In this document: positions 21,455-35,500 of the stretch, piece after piece
How the letters are laid out: each line of letters opens with the position of its first letter
How positions within the stretch are numbered: the stretch's first letter is position 1
NCBI GenBank assembly: GCA_026119855.1
Contig: JAOWBW010001589.1
Span: forward strand, 62,001-126,000
Origin: Campanula takesimana
Taxonomy: Eukaryota > Streptophyta > Magnoliopsida > Asterales > Campanulaceae
Length of the DNA stretch: 64,000 nt
Reading direction: 5' to 3'
Program-made: the position numbers and the translations under genes
The notes under the pieces: model-generated
What the model was told of the DNA's origin: nothing
Databases searched by the model: none
What the model saw: only the letters and a program-made list of their open reading frames with translations

Positions 21455-24400
21455 TCATTCTTCTTCCTCAGGTGACCATTCGAGATTGCTACTCTTAACT
21501 TGGCTTTGTTTCATAAGGTTATCCAAATACCTTTTGACATACTTCTCATTGATCTCAAACACGAAACTCATTCCTTTTATCTGCAAATTCACCAATTGCA
21601 ACAAATTAGTTCCAGCCCCACAGTCAAAGAAAGCAGAACAAAGGCTTACTTTAACAAGTAGCAAAAATTTTGAAAATTTAATGAAAAAAGTTCAGTAAAT
21701 CACTAAGATTTTTGTTTCTTTTTTATTCCAGAGAGAAAAGGCAAGGCCTATTCACTCCTAGAATAGCCAAAGCGGGGAAACCCACCATCAAACCTGACCA
21801 TGAAAATACCCGATGCACGCAGATGCTATTGCAATATAGCCCCACTACTCACTTTTGTTGTTCTAAGACTTGTGTCTCCATAGAGAAAGCAGTACTAAAC
21901 TCAACTAGCATGCCTACATTAGTACTAAAATAAATGTCCAATTTTAGCTTTGAGTGAGATTTGAGATATACTCCCTCTGTCCGCTTGAGATATACTACCT
22001 CTGTCCCAGATGGAGTATATCTCAAGCGGACAGATGGAGTATCTTGTCACCTTTATGATGAATAAAGGTGAGATTTAGCCTTTTTCTTTTAGTCGCATAA
22101 GTAGATAAACACCCTTAATAATCTCACCATATCGCATCATGAGTATAAGTGTGAACTAAAAGTTGTTATTTTGGTGATAGATGATTTAGTAAATTCTTCA
22201 AAAAAAAAAAAAAAAAAAAAAAAGGATCATTTAGTACAGAGAGGACTATGTACACCATGAGGAGTGAATGCTACAATTGATTTTGCTTCTCTACTCTATT
22301 AACATTTCACCTTTCAAGGACGACATTTTACATGATTCTATTGGGAAGTTCCTTTTCAACGACGACATTACTTATCAATGACGACCTTCTGCACAATCCT
22401 GTTCAAATTTAAGAATTGCATAGATAACAAACAGGGAAAAATTGCAACTTGGTTACCCGTGTTTTACCAATAGTTGCAATGTGACTACCAATATTGAATT
22501 TATTGCAACCCCCTTCCCGATCTTGTCATTTTGTTGCAATTCAATGTAAAATTCATTAAAAACATACTCCCTCCGTCCCGGAGTAAGAGTCCTACCTCCC
22601 ATTTGCACGGAGATTAAGAAATTGTGGAAGTAAGTGTTGTGAGTGTAAAAGTAAAGTAGGAGAGAAAATGAGTGGGAGGGAATAGTAAGTTAATTGGTGT
22701 TGTGAGTTACAAGTAAGTAGGAGAGAGAATGAGTGGGATGTATAGTAAAGATTCTTTGCCATTTTAGGAAAAGGACTATTACTTTGGGACGTACCAAAAT
22801 AGAAAGTAGGACTCTTACCCTGGGATGGAGGGAGTACTATGTTCTAAGGCAAAAACAACATTTCACTTGGATTTTTACACACCCTCCCCCAACTTTCAAA
22901 AAAAAAAGCCCCCCTCCCTTTCTCATCATCTTATTCCTCCATTTCTTCTTCTTGCACCACCACCACCAACAAAAGCACCACCAATCTAAAACTCCTAAAC
23001 CCACCAACCCACCCACCCCCACACACACACACAGAGAAAACGAACACACACACACACACAACCAGAATGCACACACGCGCGCACATACAGAGAAATCAAA
23101 CACACATATATGCACAAATCCGGATTTTGAGAGATTAAAAACCCAATTTCAGGATATCTCACTCTAAACCCTAATTCTTCATACGAATTTGAGACCCAAA
23201 ATTAAAGCCATTCATCTCAAATTTCGGGTTCAACATTGCTTCTGTGGGTCTGAATCTGGTTTTGAAGGGTTTGAAATTTTGGTTTTAGTGGGTTTGATCT
23301 TTTTAGGTTTTTCTTGTAATGATAATTTTGAATTGGTTTTGCTGGTGGGCAGAAGTGGCGGGTGGTAGAGGTGTTGATGATGGAGCTAATGGTGTTAGTG
23401 GTGGTGGGGGAGATGAATGTTTGGGGGGGGGGGGGAAGAAGAGGGATGGGGAGGTGTTTCCGATCTATAAAACTGGGGAAGGAGATGGCTAGGGAAATGT
23501 CTTTTTGCCCCTTCTAAGTCGTGTGCGACATATAACGTGTTTTTAACGAAAGTTAGGTTTTTAACAAATTTTACATTGGCTTGCAACAAATGACATGGCC
23601 GGGAGGGGTTGCAAAAAATTCAATGCGGTAGTCACAATGCAACTATGGGTAAAATACACGTAATAAATTCTCCCATTTGGGCGTTTTTGTGTCCCTACTC
23701 CCTAGAGTGTTCTGCCACCTTGGTGGATATAGAACACTTCCTCCGTCCCATCACAAGTGAGATTAACATTTTGGGCACGGAAATTAAGAAAAAACAGTAT
23801 AATTAGTGGAAGAGGGTTGTGAGTATGAAAAGTATAGGAGAGAGAATGAGAGGTAGGAATAGTAAGTGGATTGTTGTTGTGAGTATGAAAAATGGGTCTC
23901 ATTCAATAAAAAAACTACTAAAACTTTGTCATTTTGGACAGTCTCAATTGAGGTGGGACGGAGGGAGTATGTAACAAAATTGTCACGGGAATTTGTGATT
24001 TGTTGCGACTTGTGAAACTGCTTATGCGACCAAACCACAAAATCCTGTCACAAGACAAGCCCAAGATTGTACCGTAAGGTTTTGTAATTAAAATAAAGAA
24101 CTAAATACGCAAATTAACACAATGGATTATCTTAATTCTCAAATATTCCCCTCAGAACATTTGACTTCAATGTACATGGAAATTTTGAATTGAAACTAGG
24201 AGGGAAAAGGAACTCTAATTTCGACAAAGCCGAAGTTCTTGTCCACTGTACTTTGAGTGTAAGCGTACTTTCACTTTAAGCATTGTACTTTTTTATTAGC
24301 ATAAATACCATGTACTTTGGAAAAACTGTCATCCTGTCCGAAATTCGCGCTTTAGGGCACAGATTTGAATACCATTTAAATTCATTAAATACCATGTACT

Positions 24401-26566
24401 TTGGACAAAGCATGTACTTTTTTATTAGCATAAATACCATGAATACAGATCTTTCTATTAAGTAGGAAAGAAAAAATCATTATGTAAAAAAGCAAGTGCT
24501 TCACAACCAGTCCTATCTACTAACAGTTTGATTTTAACTTACTTGAGTCATAACTTAATCTTTTCCCAAAATGTTTCTTTAAGCATTTTCAATAGATATT
24601 TCAGCCTAGTGCTTTCAATTATGAAAAATAACAAAACAAAGGGTGTATCTACGGTTGTAAAATAACTTGTTTTAGTTTTCTGTATATATGGTTTGTTTGC
24701 CAAAAAAAAAAAAAAAGATCTCAAATTTTCTTTGGGAGGAGAAAGCAAACAATATTATGAATATAAATCAGTGGAACAGAATCTATAGCAAGCAAGAATC
24801 AAGAGGACGTCAAATGACGCCAATATTATCTATACAAGACAAACATATTATTAGAATTGGGCCATCATCCCATTAAAAGGTCTTGTTAAGGGGTGACATT
24901 ATCCAATATATATACTGGATCAATTATATTCTCCAAGTTGATGTGGGACAAATGGGACTTCAACACATATCAGCTTATCAAATTTTAAGAAAGAAAAAAA
25001 GATACCTCAATCAAACAACTTGGACTTAGTGCAAACTCCTGTCCAGTAGCAACGGCCTTGCCATTCACAAAAATGGTATTCTTCCCAAGATTTTTCAGAC
25101 TGAATGATCCATCTGTTTCCATCTTTATAATAGCCTGTCAAGATAAAATCATAAGACAAGCAAAGTGAGTTAATTTTTTAAGAAAATGACCAAGAATCTA
25201 GTTACATGGTTTATGCACTGAATAAAATATGAAACTAGTACTCAGTTGCTACAAGTCCTATGCTAATAAAGGCAAGGAGATTAGGACTGCTCTCCTTTGG
25301 TTGTCACCTGCCTAGCCCGTGCCTGTCCAATTTACTTTGGGAAGCTAATCCTATACGGCATATGGGGCTCGAGTCTTAAGGTTACTATCTTTTTGTAGTA
25401 CGTAAGCATTAGTAAGGTAGAAGTATAAGTAACATACACAAACCTTTTATCAAATGATCCTAAATGCTTCATAAAATGACTTTCTAAAACATAATTTCCC
25501 CAACAATAACTGAACCGGATAGACTCTTGCTTCCCCATTCCCTTGGAACCTAGACCCGAGCTACTCCACTTGCAACGGCGTATAAACTTTCTGAGCTCAA
25601 TGACTTGAGGTAAGAATATTCTTTAAGTGATTAGAAGGAAAAAAATCATCATTCTGTAGTAAGAAGTATTTATAAACAGGAGACCGCAAATGATAAAACG
25701 TGTCAAAATCAAGAAAGATATAGTTGAGCTAAATAAAGGAACATATAATCATGAATGATTAAGCAAACAATTAATTCACACTAATATGCCATATAAATCG
25801 TGAAAGCCCAAAATGTTTTTAAAAAATCCCACCTGTCGTCTAGATATCTTGTGGGCACGGCCTTCCCTTCTCAAATCAACATCAATATCGGTGTCTTCCG
25901 TTGATCTTCCAAGTGTGACCTGCACATGCAATTTTCTAGTGTCACAATAGGAACAAGCAGAAACAAAAAAACATGCATAAGAGAAAGATGCAACAGACTA
26001 GGCTAAAATATGCTAATATTCAAAACCAACCCCATAACCATAAGACATGATGGTATTTTTAACTTCTTCGATAAAAACTGAAGATTCAACCTAAGTGATG
26101 TTTATTCCAAAGCCCAAGTGGCAGATTCCCATCCCAACAAATGGCACCTGTTTTGAACCTCACTGCTAATTTTTAAGTTCAAAACAGAAATATAAATACT
26201 GATAAAGCATGATCATTGCCAATAAACATCAAATAACTGATTTCTAGCTAAACTTAATCTTGAGAAACAGGAAGTTGACTGCAAAAAAAAAAAAACATAA
26301 AATTGAAAATCTAGGGGAAGGATATTTCATAGTCACAATAAAATTTTCATATTCAAAGATTAAGGGACATCATTCAGCAGTAATCTTACATTGATGCAGA
26401 GACGGAGAATCTATTCAATCTGAAAAATCAGTTTAATCCTATACCAACCAGTAAAGAGCTGTTTCTCGGGATGGCAATCATGATCCTCTCAAACAAACTA
26501 CAAAGGTGGTTGCAAATTAAGGCACAAGGAAAGAAGTACTCCCTTTGTCACGGAAAGTTAGTCCCT

Positions 26567-26598
<32 letters not shown>

Positions 26599-29500
26599 GC
26601 CAAACTACAACTTTTACAAGTACATGCTGGGGAGGGGGATTGATCCCTCACCACTTTCTATGGAAATGGGAGGGGTGCCAACCGAGCTAGTGCTCATAGG
26701 CTTCTTTGTTGTTATTACGAATGAACTTTGAGCAACAAATTAGGCTACTTTTAATAATCCTAATGAAAATTTACATTTTGCAATTGATACCCCATTATAA
26801 ATACTATCAATACCAATTTTTAGATTCTCATTCAGATAATTAAAAATAGCCTAAATTATTGTTCAAAGTTCATTCGTAGTAACAACGAAAAGAAAGGGAC
26901 TAACTTTCGGGGACAGATGGAGTATCAATTTTTTATTTTATACTTGGGGGGGGGGGGGAGGCTTTATAGACGGAAGGAAAAAGAGAAAATAAAGCAAAAA
27001 GTTTCTCACAAGTCCCTGCATTCCTTATTTTGGCAACATTTTAATGAAATTGCCTTGTTGGGGTTTGACAGTCCTGACTGTTTAACCATGCGAGGTTGGC
27101 TACATCCATCCTTTTCAACAGTTCAATTAGGTCCAAAGCAAGGTCACATCACACAAGCCAAACTTAATAATAGCATTCTTTATGACCTCATTTGCATGTT
27201 TCTTTATTACATATGTCCATGTAAGTTTTGGTCTTCTCTACCTATAACTGTTTGATATTCACTTCCTAGTGGCTGTATCAAGCTATGTGCGCAATATGTA
27301 TCAAAATCATCTTAAAAATTTCTCTATTTTTATATGGCTATCGGGGCACTTTCACCGTATCAAAAAAATACTCATCTTTCTTAGTTCTACCATATATTCT
27401 CCTATCTCATTTTGGCTACACCAAATCTTGTAAACATGTTCTTTCTTACACCCTCTGTCTCATTTATATTATCCATCAGACTAGACCACAAATTTTTTAA
27501 ATAAATGCTTCAACAACAGTTGTCCAATATGAAGATTTTCATCTTCACCCTTTACTTAAGGGGTTGGAAATCAACAAGTCTCAACGAAATGAAGCAAATA
27601 CGTAGCTGAATTAGAGTATACAAGAAATAAGATGCCTTGGATTTATAAGTGGCAAAAAAATTAGACTACGAATAGGTAAAAGTTGGCCAATATACTCCTC
27701 CCTCCATCCAGAAAACACTGCCTTGTTTGACTTTTCACAAATATTAATTAAGAAAGATCATTAATTTCCCAAAATGCCCTAACTGATTAGAGCATTACTT
27801 TTACGGTTACTTAAGTACTGAGTAAGAAAACAATAAAAAAACTAACTAATAATATGAGGGGATTAGTTAGAAAATGAAGTAAATATATTCTTTATTGTTA
27901 GAAAGCTGGCAAACATTTTTGGGATATATGTAAAAGTAGTAACCGACAGCCTTTTGTGAGATTGAGTATATGACTGATGCAGTACTTGGGCAATACTCAT
28001 TTCCATAAAATAGTGTGGTCTAAGAAATCTCTATACAACCTTCCTTTCCACTTGACGCATATATGCTGACATATAACACTTCAGACGCACTTCACCATTT
28101 CACCCAACCCAACATTATCTCCCACCTTCATGTCTCTATTAATAACTGATCCTGAATATCATATTGGTTTCTTGTAATGAAATCAAACACAAGGCAAAAA
28201 TCTGGAATGTACCTCGGTTTTCTGGATGTAATGCTTCAAATGGCGGCCATACAAAATGGCAAAAGCTGCTTTGGATGTCATGGCTCTTTGCATTGAAGAA
28301 TTTGCTGTCTGCTCTAACCTAATGATTGTCCTCTTTGTGTCTTCGTACTGATAACTTGCAACTGGACATTACAGAATATTAAACCAACGTGATTAATTTA
28401 GTCAAACAAAAGGGAAAAATGAATTATCAGATTCCTTTTCTTACTCAAGCTATTGACGGAAGTTATTGAATATTTCATAACTAGATATATATGTGTGTGT
28501 GTGTATAAATAACATACATACATATATACACACATGCACACATGCACACATGTATACATATATATACCTATGTACGTGTGTGGACATATAGACATGCATG
28601 TATGCAAATACATACATATATGTGTGTGTGCGCGCACCCAAGCCCACATGAATACATTTTGCACCCCAAGTCCTTAAAATGTATAGCTAACAGTTAATAA
28701 CAAATACCTAGACTATAGTATAAAGTAAAATGAAGACAATTGTAGCCTATGAAGAACCGATACGGGATTGCAATACGTGTGCAATACGGTTCGGCGATAC
28801 GTCAAAAGCTAATATATAATTATATTCATCTTTAAATAGTTTTATTCATCTCTGCCCGTGGATACATCTGTCCCACGGATGCACCTCTGTCCCGCGAAAT
28901 GCGGCTCGGTATCCTCTAAGTACTTCCCACGATTCGACAAGGTCAGGGGAAGTCTTCAATCCACTATTAGGAATCGCCGAGGAGCAGTGGATTGGACGCT
29001 AGAATAGTGAATTTCGCCACTGGCCCAATCGTAAGGTAACATATGGCCTAGTTGGGTAAAACGGGGTGGTCACCACACCATGGAGTGCATGTGCCTTGCA
29101 CACGGCCTTACTCCTCTAGCCTATAAATACTTTTAAGGTGTTCATTTGAGACAACCATCCTAACACTAAACATCAAACTTTCTCTCTCTAGAGACCATGT
29201 CCGGCAATACTTGTCTCTCCCCAAAACCCCTCTAGTTCCTATTCTCGGTCCTCTACATCGCTCTCCGGTGATTCTTGCAACCCCTCATCTACCCAAAAAA
29301 CTCTCATATCAACTCGTAAAACCTTAATACAACATTGTAGGACCACCCTCCTACACCCATTAACTTATTTCTTCAAAAAAAAATTAAAAAACCCTTTCTG
29401 AGTAGGACTAGAGTTAGTAATCCTAGTTGACGTAACCAAGGTGTATCGCCATTGTATCCAAGGGCATCCGAGTTGAAAATTATATTACTATTATTATTAT

Positions 29501-32500
29501 TATTATGGGGATAAGTATAAAAGGTATCCTACATGCATCCAAAAGTATCCCGCAAGTATCGTATCAAATACGGGTACAACAGCTATTTTCGAGTAAGGGT
29601 TTCTTGGCTGTACCAAATTGCAAAGGGAAGAAAACTCCTGGTCTAAGAGATGGATGTGATGCCAAATAATTACCTTGCCTGCTAATCCATGAATCCTGAT
29701 CATGTGCTAGGTCCATGTCCAGTATCTGACAAAAATGAAAAAGAAAAAAATGTCACAAGATGAGAGATGAGAGATGAAGATGAAAATTTGACCCAACCAA
29801 CAAGATATATTGAGTTTACCATAGCTTCAAGATCAGAATAATAAGGTATGTCTCCATCACTTTCACATTCATCCTGGTCTGATGTAGAAGGATTAGCAAT
29901 TGATTCTGGAATAGTCAATTTGACAGGCCCAGTATCATGCAATTGCCTTTCACTAAACATAGCTGGGGTGTCTACCGCCTATTTTCGATAAACAGAAAGT
30001 ATTAAGAGAGAGTTTATAAATGACCATAATAACAATAAACTGATCACAAATTTATTGAAGATGCTATCAAATCAAATACCCTTGGTTCAACTTTAGTAAG
30101 ATCTTCCTCCAGCACTCCAGCCACACTTGTCACAGGAGCAGCATGACCAGATCTAGATTGATAAGGGTCTCTAGTAGACTTATTAGGCAGTGCCGGACGG
30201 TGGACCACAGATTTAGACTCAAGCAATTCAGATTTGGCAGCACAACCAACAAGCGGGCGGCCAGAAACTGATTCAGGTAACAGGCTTTGTCCCACCTTCT
30301 GAGACCGGGTAAAACTTGATGCATGATCTTTCCCTTTATTCATCAATTTTAGTCTCTGTTCACCACCCTTCTCATCGGGAGAGGAGGATGTAGGGTCAAT
30401 TGAATCTGCTGTAATCGGCCGTCTTGCAGATGAAGCAAAGGAGGTACCAGGATGAATAAGCAAGAAAATATCGTCATTGCATGGGATTTCAGGGTCTTCT
30501 GTGTTCAAGACGCAGTTAATTTTCCCTTCACGGAACTGAAGGGGTTCAGAATTCAAAACTGAAGTTGACGGCACATCAACCTCTACTTGAGGATCACTTT
30601 GCTGATTCCCATGTACAGGGGGAGCAATATCTTCTGATTCTGAAGGACATGGGACAACTGAGGCTGCAAGGGAAGAATTTGAAACTAACGATGCTTTGTG
30701 TACAACTTCACATAAATCAGCATCCAGAACTTCTTTAGGAGAACCCAACAGAAGAGAATTAAGATTATCGTAACAAGACTTATCCATAGCGTCTTTACCA
30801 TCTACATCCATGAATAGAATCTCATCCTCATTTGAAAAGTTTAATAGTGAATCTGGAAGATCTGTGAGTTCACCCTCTGATACAGCATGTGGATTGATAA
30901 AATCAGAGGCATCAGGCCTCTCTATCAAAAGAGACGCGGAGCGGATAGCATCATACCCTGCCGGTGTCTCTCTTCTGCAATCACTGTCACCAGGGAGTCG
31001 TGAAATCTCAACTGCTCCCTGAGGTACATCTTCATTGTTCTCGTCGACTGGCATATCAGGTGCAGAAACATCTTCCATTGTCTTCCAGAGAGGCAGCCTA
31101 CGTAGTGGAGATGAGAATCCCATCGTGTGAAACGAAGCACTGCCATCTGAACCAGGGGAGTTAAAATGCTGCTTTCCTCCAAATCCTGAACTAAGAATGT
31201 GGTTGCTATCATTCACTGTATCATAGTTTGACACTTGTTTAGATGGTGACTCGTTAGTTTGCGATGGACCTGTTCCTGGAAGATCAATGCATTTCCCAAA
31301 GCCGTTTGACTCACCACCAAGTTTATGAGTCCCATCTTTTGGTTCCATCTTCATCTCCAAAGAACTCCTTATACCGTTTCTTATGAAGGGGGAGACATCT
31401 TTTGAAAATCCATACTGATCTTTCCTCAAAATTCTATTTGGATTGTCATCTTCAAATGTATTATGGAGTCGAGTGCGAAACCCGTTACCAGCATTATCAG
31501 CACCACTCGTGGTAGAAATATCTCCTATTGTTACTGGAAAAGCCTGAAGCAGGATCTCAAGGTCTGTTTCCTGAAGTCCAAGATTGTTGGCAAAACAATC
31601 ACCAACCATAGAATCTCCACAGTGATCCTCATTAACAAGTGGAACCTGCTCCTGAAAATCATGTCCTTGTTCATTGCAATTAGGAAGATTGGGTTGGTCC
31701 AGAAAACCAATATCAGGAGAGCCACACAATTCGCTTTTTAATTTCTTTCGCATGGCGTAATATAGTCCACGAATACTTCCACCTTTCCTCTTCTCAGGGA
31801 CTTTTTCACTTCCCTTGGAGTTGTACAATCTACTGAATTTCGATGAAGGGACTGAACCAGAAAGTTCAAGCTCAACCATGCGAGAAGAACCTTGAGCAGA
31901 ATTATCAGGATCATAAAGAAGAGAATGCCACCGGTCTCGCAGTTCACGGTAAGTAAATCTACGAGAAAATCTAACCGCTCCTTTAGCAAGAGCTTCAAGA
32001 GAAGCACCAGCCTGAACAAGTAGGAAAAAAACAAATGAATAAATAAAGGAAGGAAGAGTGCATTAATAGGAGAAGTTAGGTAATGTGAATCTCACGTAAA
32101 TGTCTACATAGAAACTAAAAGAGTTTATATTAGAATGTTGGCACCCAATAAGGTGTTTGGAACTGTTTTCTAGTGAAGCAATTCACGCACTAATTCATAT
32201 CATTATCTATGTTGTTCCCAATATGGCATTATATATTTGTACCCAAATAAAAATGTGGCATTATATACTGTGAAGGGGTTATGGTCATGTCAAGATTTTT
32301 CACCAACCTTCAGTCAACGACAAAAACAGAAGATATCTTTTAATAGCATAATAGCAGAGAGTAACAGTTTTCCCTCTCTCCAGTTTGTTTCTTCTGCTTC
32401 CATCATGCAAGATTTAATGCACAAACAGCACAAAGAGAAACTGAAGAGAAATGGAATAGAAACTATAGGCCAGAAGGAAGCATTTGAACCTCAAATTAGT

Positions 32501-35500
32501 CAGTACTCAGCAATCTGCTCTATCATTGTCATAAATGACCACAGTTCACATCGTGAAGGGGCTACCGGCTGTAGAATAGAGTAATTGACATTTTATAATT
32601 TTCCTACTAAAACAAAAAAAAAAAATTGACACCCTTTCTTTATGGAAGAAATTGCACTATCAGACTATTTTGACTCCTGCGTTGCAATCAAATTTATATT
32701 TTATATCTTGGCAAAAATGCAAAAAAAAGTACCTCTACTGTCCAGGTCGTGTGATTATAGTACCCAAAGTCCTTTTTGTTGCATAATTAGTACCAAAAGT
32801 GGCCACTTTGTGCAAAGTAGGTACCTATGACTAACTCCGTTTGTTTTTTGTCGTTAAATTGTCATGTGCCATGCGCATAACCTTTTAAATGGTCAAAATT
32901 AAACCCTCTCCCAATTTCATTTTACCCATCATCTTCTTCATCCTTCCTCTTCAATCCTACAATGGTTGCTCCTCCCCACCTCCTCCACCCCTCCCCTCCT
33001 CTGGCGACCTCTTCCCCTCCCCCATCCCCGGCTACCCCTCCCTTCTCCTCCACCAACTACGGCGACACTAGATTTTGATACTCCGAACCTGGATTCAAAA
33101 TTGCGCGGCAGCCACCCCTCCCAACCACCAACCTCACTCCCGCCCCACTCTCTGTTGAGTTGTGGAGTCAAAACCGTGAAAAAGGAGTCAAAACCGCGGA
33201 AGAGCGAGAAGTGAAAACCGGAACGGAGCGAAAAGTTGAGATCCGGCCGGACATAGCATAAGACCCGGCCGGACCATCAATTAGAAATTGGCTGCTAGTT
33301 GTGCGTGGTTTACAAGATGTGAGAGGAATGTTGTTCCCTTTGGTATTTGGTGTATCCTGGGTTCCTGTGCATGCGTAGGAAAAGGAAATAGCATTCCTTT
33401 GAGATATTGTTTCCTTAGTCAACTTGGAGATGTACTCCCTCCGTGTTAGAGCTTGGGTTAATTATTTTATGTTTAGGTTTTGGACTTAGAACTCTATATA
33501 AATCAAGTGATAGTCATAAACACAATTGTAACATCAGAGAAAATATTAGTGAAATATTTTGGCTTGGTAGAGCCCCCGGACGTCGTCATTGTTGTGACGA
33601 ACCGGGTAACAATTCTTGTGTTCATCTTGATTTTATTTTTCGCTCTTGTTTTTGTTATACTCTCCATTGCCTTTGGGCCGTGACTCTTGATAGATTTCCC
33701 AACAACTGGCATCAGAGCTTTGGTTTGTCGATCCATAGCTACGTTTGTCTTTTGTCATGGAATTTGTGGGGGTTTTGGAGGATGGTAACAAAGTGTTGAT
33801 CGAAAAATTTGATGGGACGGATTTCAGTTTTTGGAGGACACAAATCGAGGATATTCCGTTGAATAAGGATTTGTATCTTCCATTAAAAGAAAAGCCGGAG
33901 GATGTGAAGGACACAGATTTTGCAATCATGGACCGTAAAGCGTTAGGGCTTGTTAGGCAAACGTTGGCCAAGGATGTGGCGAAGAATGTGTTAGAGGCGA
34001 AGACTACCAGAGAGATGTTAGAGATGTTGGCGAGCATGTACGAGACACCATCGACTGCGAACAAGGCTCATATGATGAAGAAGTTGTTGAACACAAAGAT
34101 GGTGGAGGGCATGTCGGCAACAAAGCACATAAGTGAATTCAAGTCTAATGCGGCTCAACTATCTTCCGTGGATGTTACTCTAGACGATGAGGTACTAGCA
34201 TTGATTTTACTTCATTCTTTACCAGACAGTTGGGACTCAATTGTGGTTGCTGTTAACACGGCAACGGGGAAGGCAAAGATGAAGTTTGCGGATGTCGTGG
34301 ATGTAATTCTTGGCGAAGAAGTTCGTAAGAAAAACAAAGGCCAGACATCCGGGCTAGCACTAAGTGTCAGTGAAAAGGGTAAGGGTGGCAAGAAGGTGAT
34401 TACTTGCTACAACTGTGGGAAGAAGGGACACTATCAAAATAGATGTCCAGAGAGGCCGCGCGGTAAGAAGGAATTAAATGTTGCTGAGGATATAGCGGAT
34501 GCATTAACCTTAGGTGGGAGCAGTCCAACGGGTTCGTGGGTCTTAGATTCGGGCGCGACGTTTCATTCGTGCACTAGTGCAGAGGGGATGGAGCAGTACG
34601 TTCCGGTCGATTTTGGGGTTGTTCATCTTGCAGATAATAATCCGGTCAAGATCGTTGGAAAATGGGTTGTTCGGGTCAAAGGGACGAATGGGACTATATT
34701 GCAGCTACGTGAAGTGCGACATATTCCAGACTTGAAAAGGAACTTGATTTCCATAAGGCAACTCGATAAGGAAGGTTGTGTGGTAACCTTTGGTTGTGGG
34801 ACATGGAAGGTAAACCGAGGACCTAGCTTGGTAGCTCGAGGCGGTATGGAAAAAATGTTGTATACCACATACAACATGGGTCGTTGGGGGAAACGAGGAG
34901 ACATCCCAATGATGGATGGTGGTGGCCGAGATCGCCATGGTGGGAGAAATCTCACTAAACGGTATGTTGGTAGGAAATTGATGTCAGAAGCCGGCCGGCG
35001 AAGTGCCAATTTAACCAACATGGGAGCGGGATCTAGAACAGTGATGCGATGGGTTGCAAAGAACACACAGAAGTCCCAAGCTTGTGACTGTGTGAGGCAC
35101 GAGGATTCGCAATGTTCAAGATTGATAGTCAGCAAGAAAGTGAGCGGTGATGTGCAGGGAGGATCACTAGGAGTGAAGACTCGGAGCATTGAAGGACCCG
35201 CAGATATGTTGAAGCTTCGCTCGGCTTCAACTCACTTGGAGAACTAGACAAAGGGGCCGGGCGCTACCAAGGTCAGTTAGCCACTGACAGAAGAACATGT
35301 GTTTATTGGAAGTCATTCTCTTAGGTGGGAGTTTGACGAGGCTATCACGAGGATTGGTTTAGTCTCCAGGTGGGAGATTGTTGAGTTGTGGAGTCAAAAC
35401 CGTGAAGAAAGGAGTCAAAACCGCGGAAGAGCGAGAAGTGAAAACCGGAACGGAGCGAAAAGTTGAGATCCGGCCGGACATACCATAAGACCCGGCCGGA

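Larger units (their letters stand above)
21581..25005 (-). other. MCRS1 intron 7 contents
   Basis: The 3.4-kb intron holds the hairpin at 21971, the MULE-like candidate at 22434-23690, Stowaway elements at 22567 and 23737, and a direct repeat (TGTACTTTTTTATTAGCATA) at 24283 and 24412 each followed by AATACCATG. No separate gene was seen. Confidence 0.6.
25921..28212 (-). other. MCRS1 intron 5 contents
   Basis: It holds the Stowaway with SINE at 26539-26922. The rest is AT-rich intronic sequence without a recognised feature. Confidence 0.6.

Noticed and set aside
22733..23167. 144-codon open frame
   Set aside because: Runs across a MITE end and a CA microsatellite; no domain.
28398..28664. 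open frames rich in Cys/Tyr/His/Val
   Set aside because: Translation of a TG/CA/TA microsatellite in an intron.
32889..33147. Pro/Ser-rich frames near the MULE left end
   Set aside because: They run through the MULE terminal repeat and stop at the copia LTR; the mirrored sequence at 45330-45480 shows it is repeat, not gene.
34623..35189. 188-codon minus-strand frame
   Set aside because: Lies antisense to the GAG-protease frame; no domain and no copia gene is encoded antisense.
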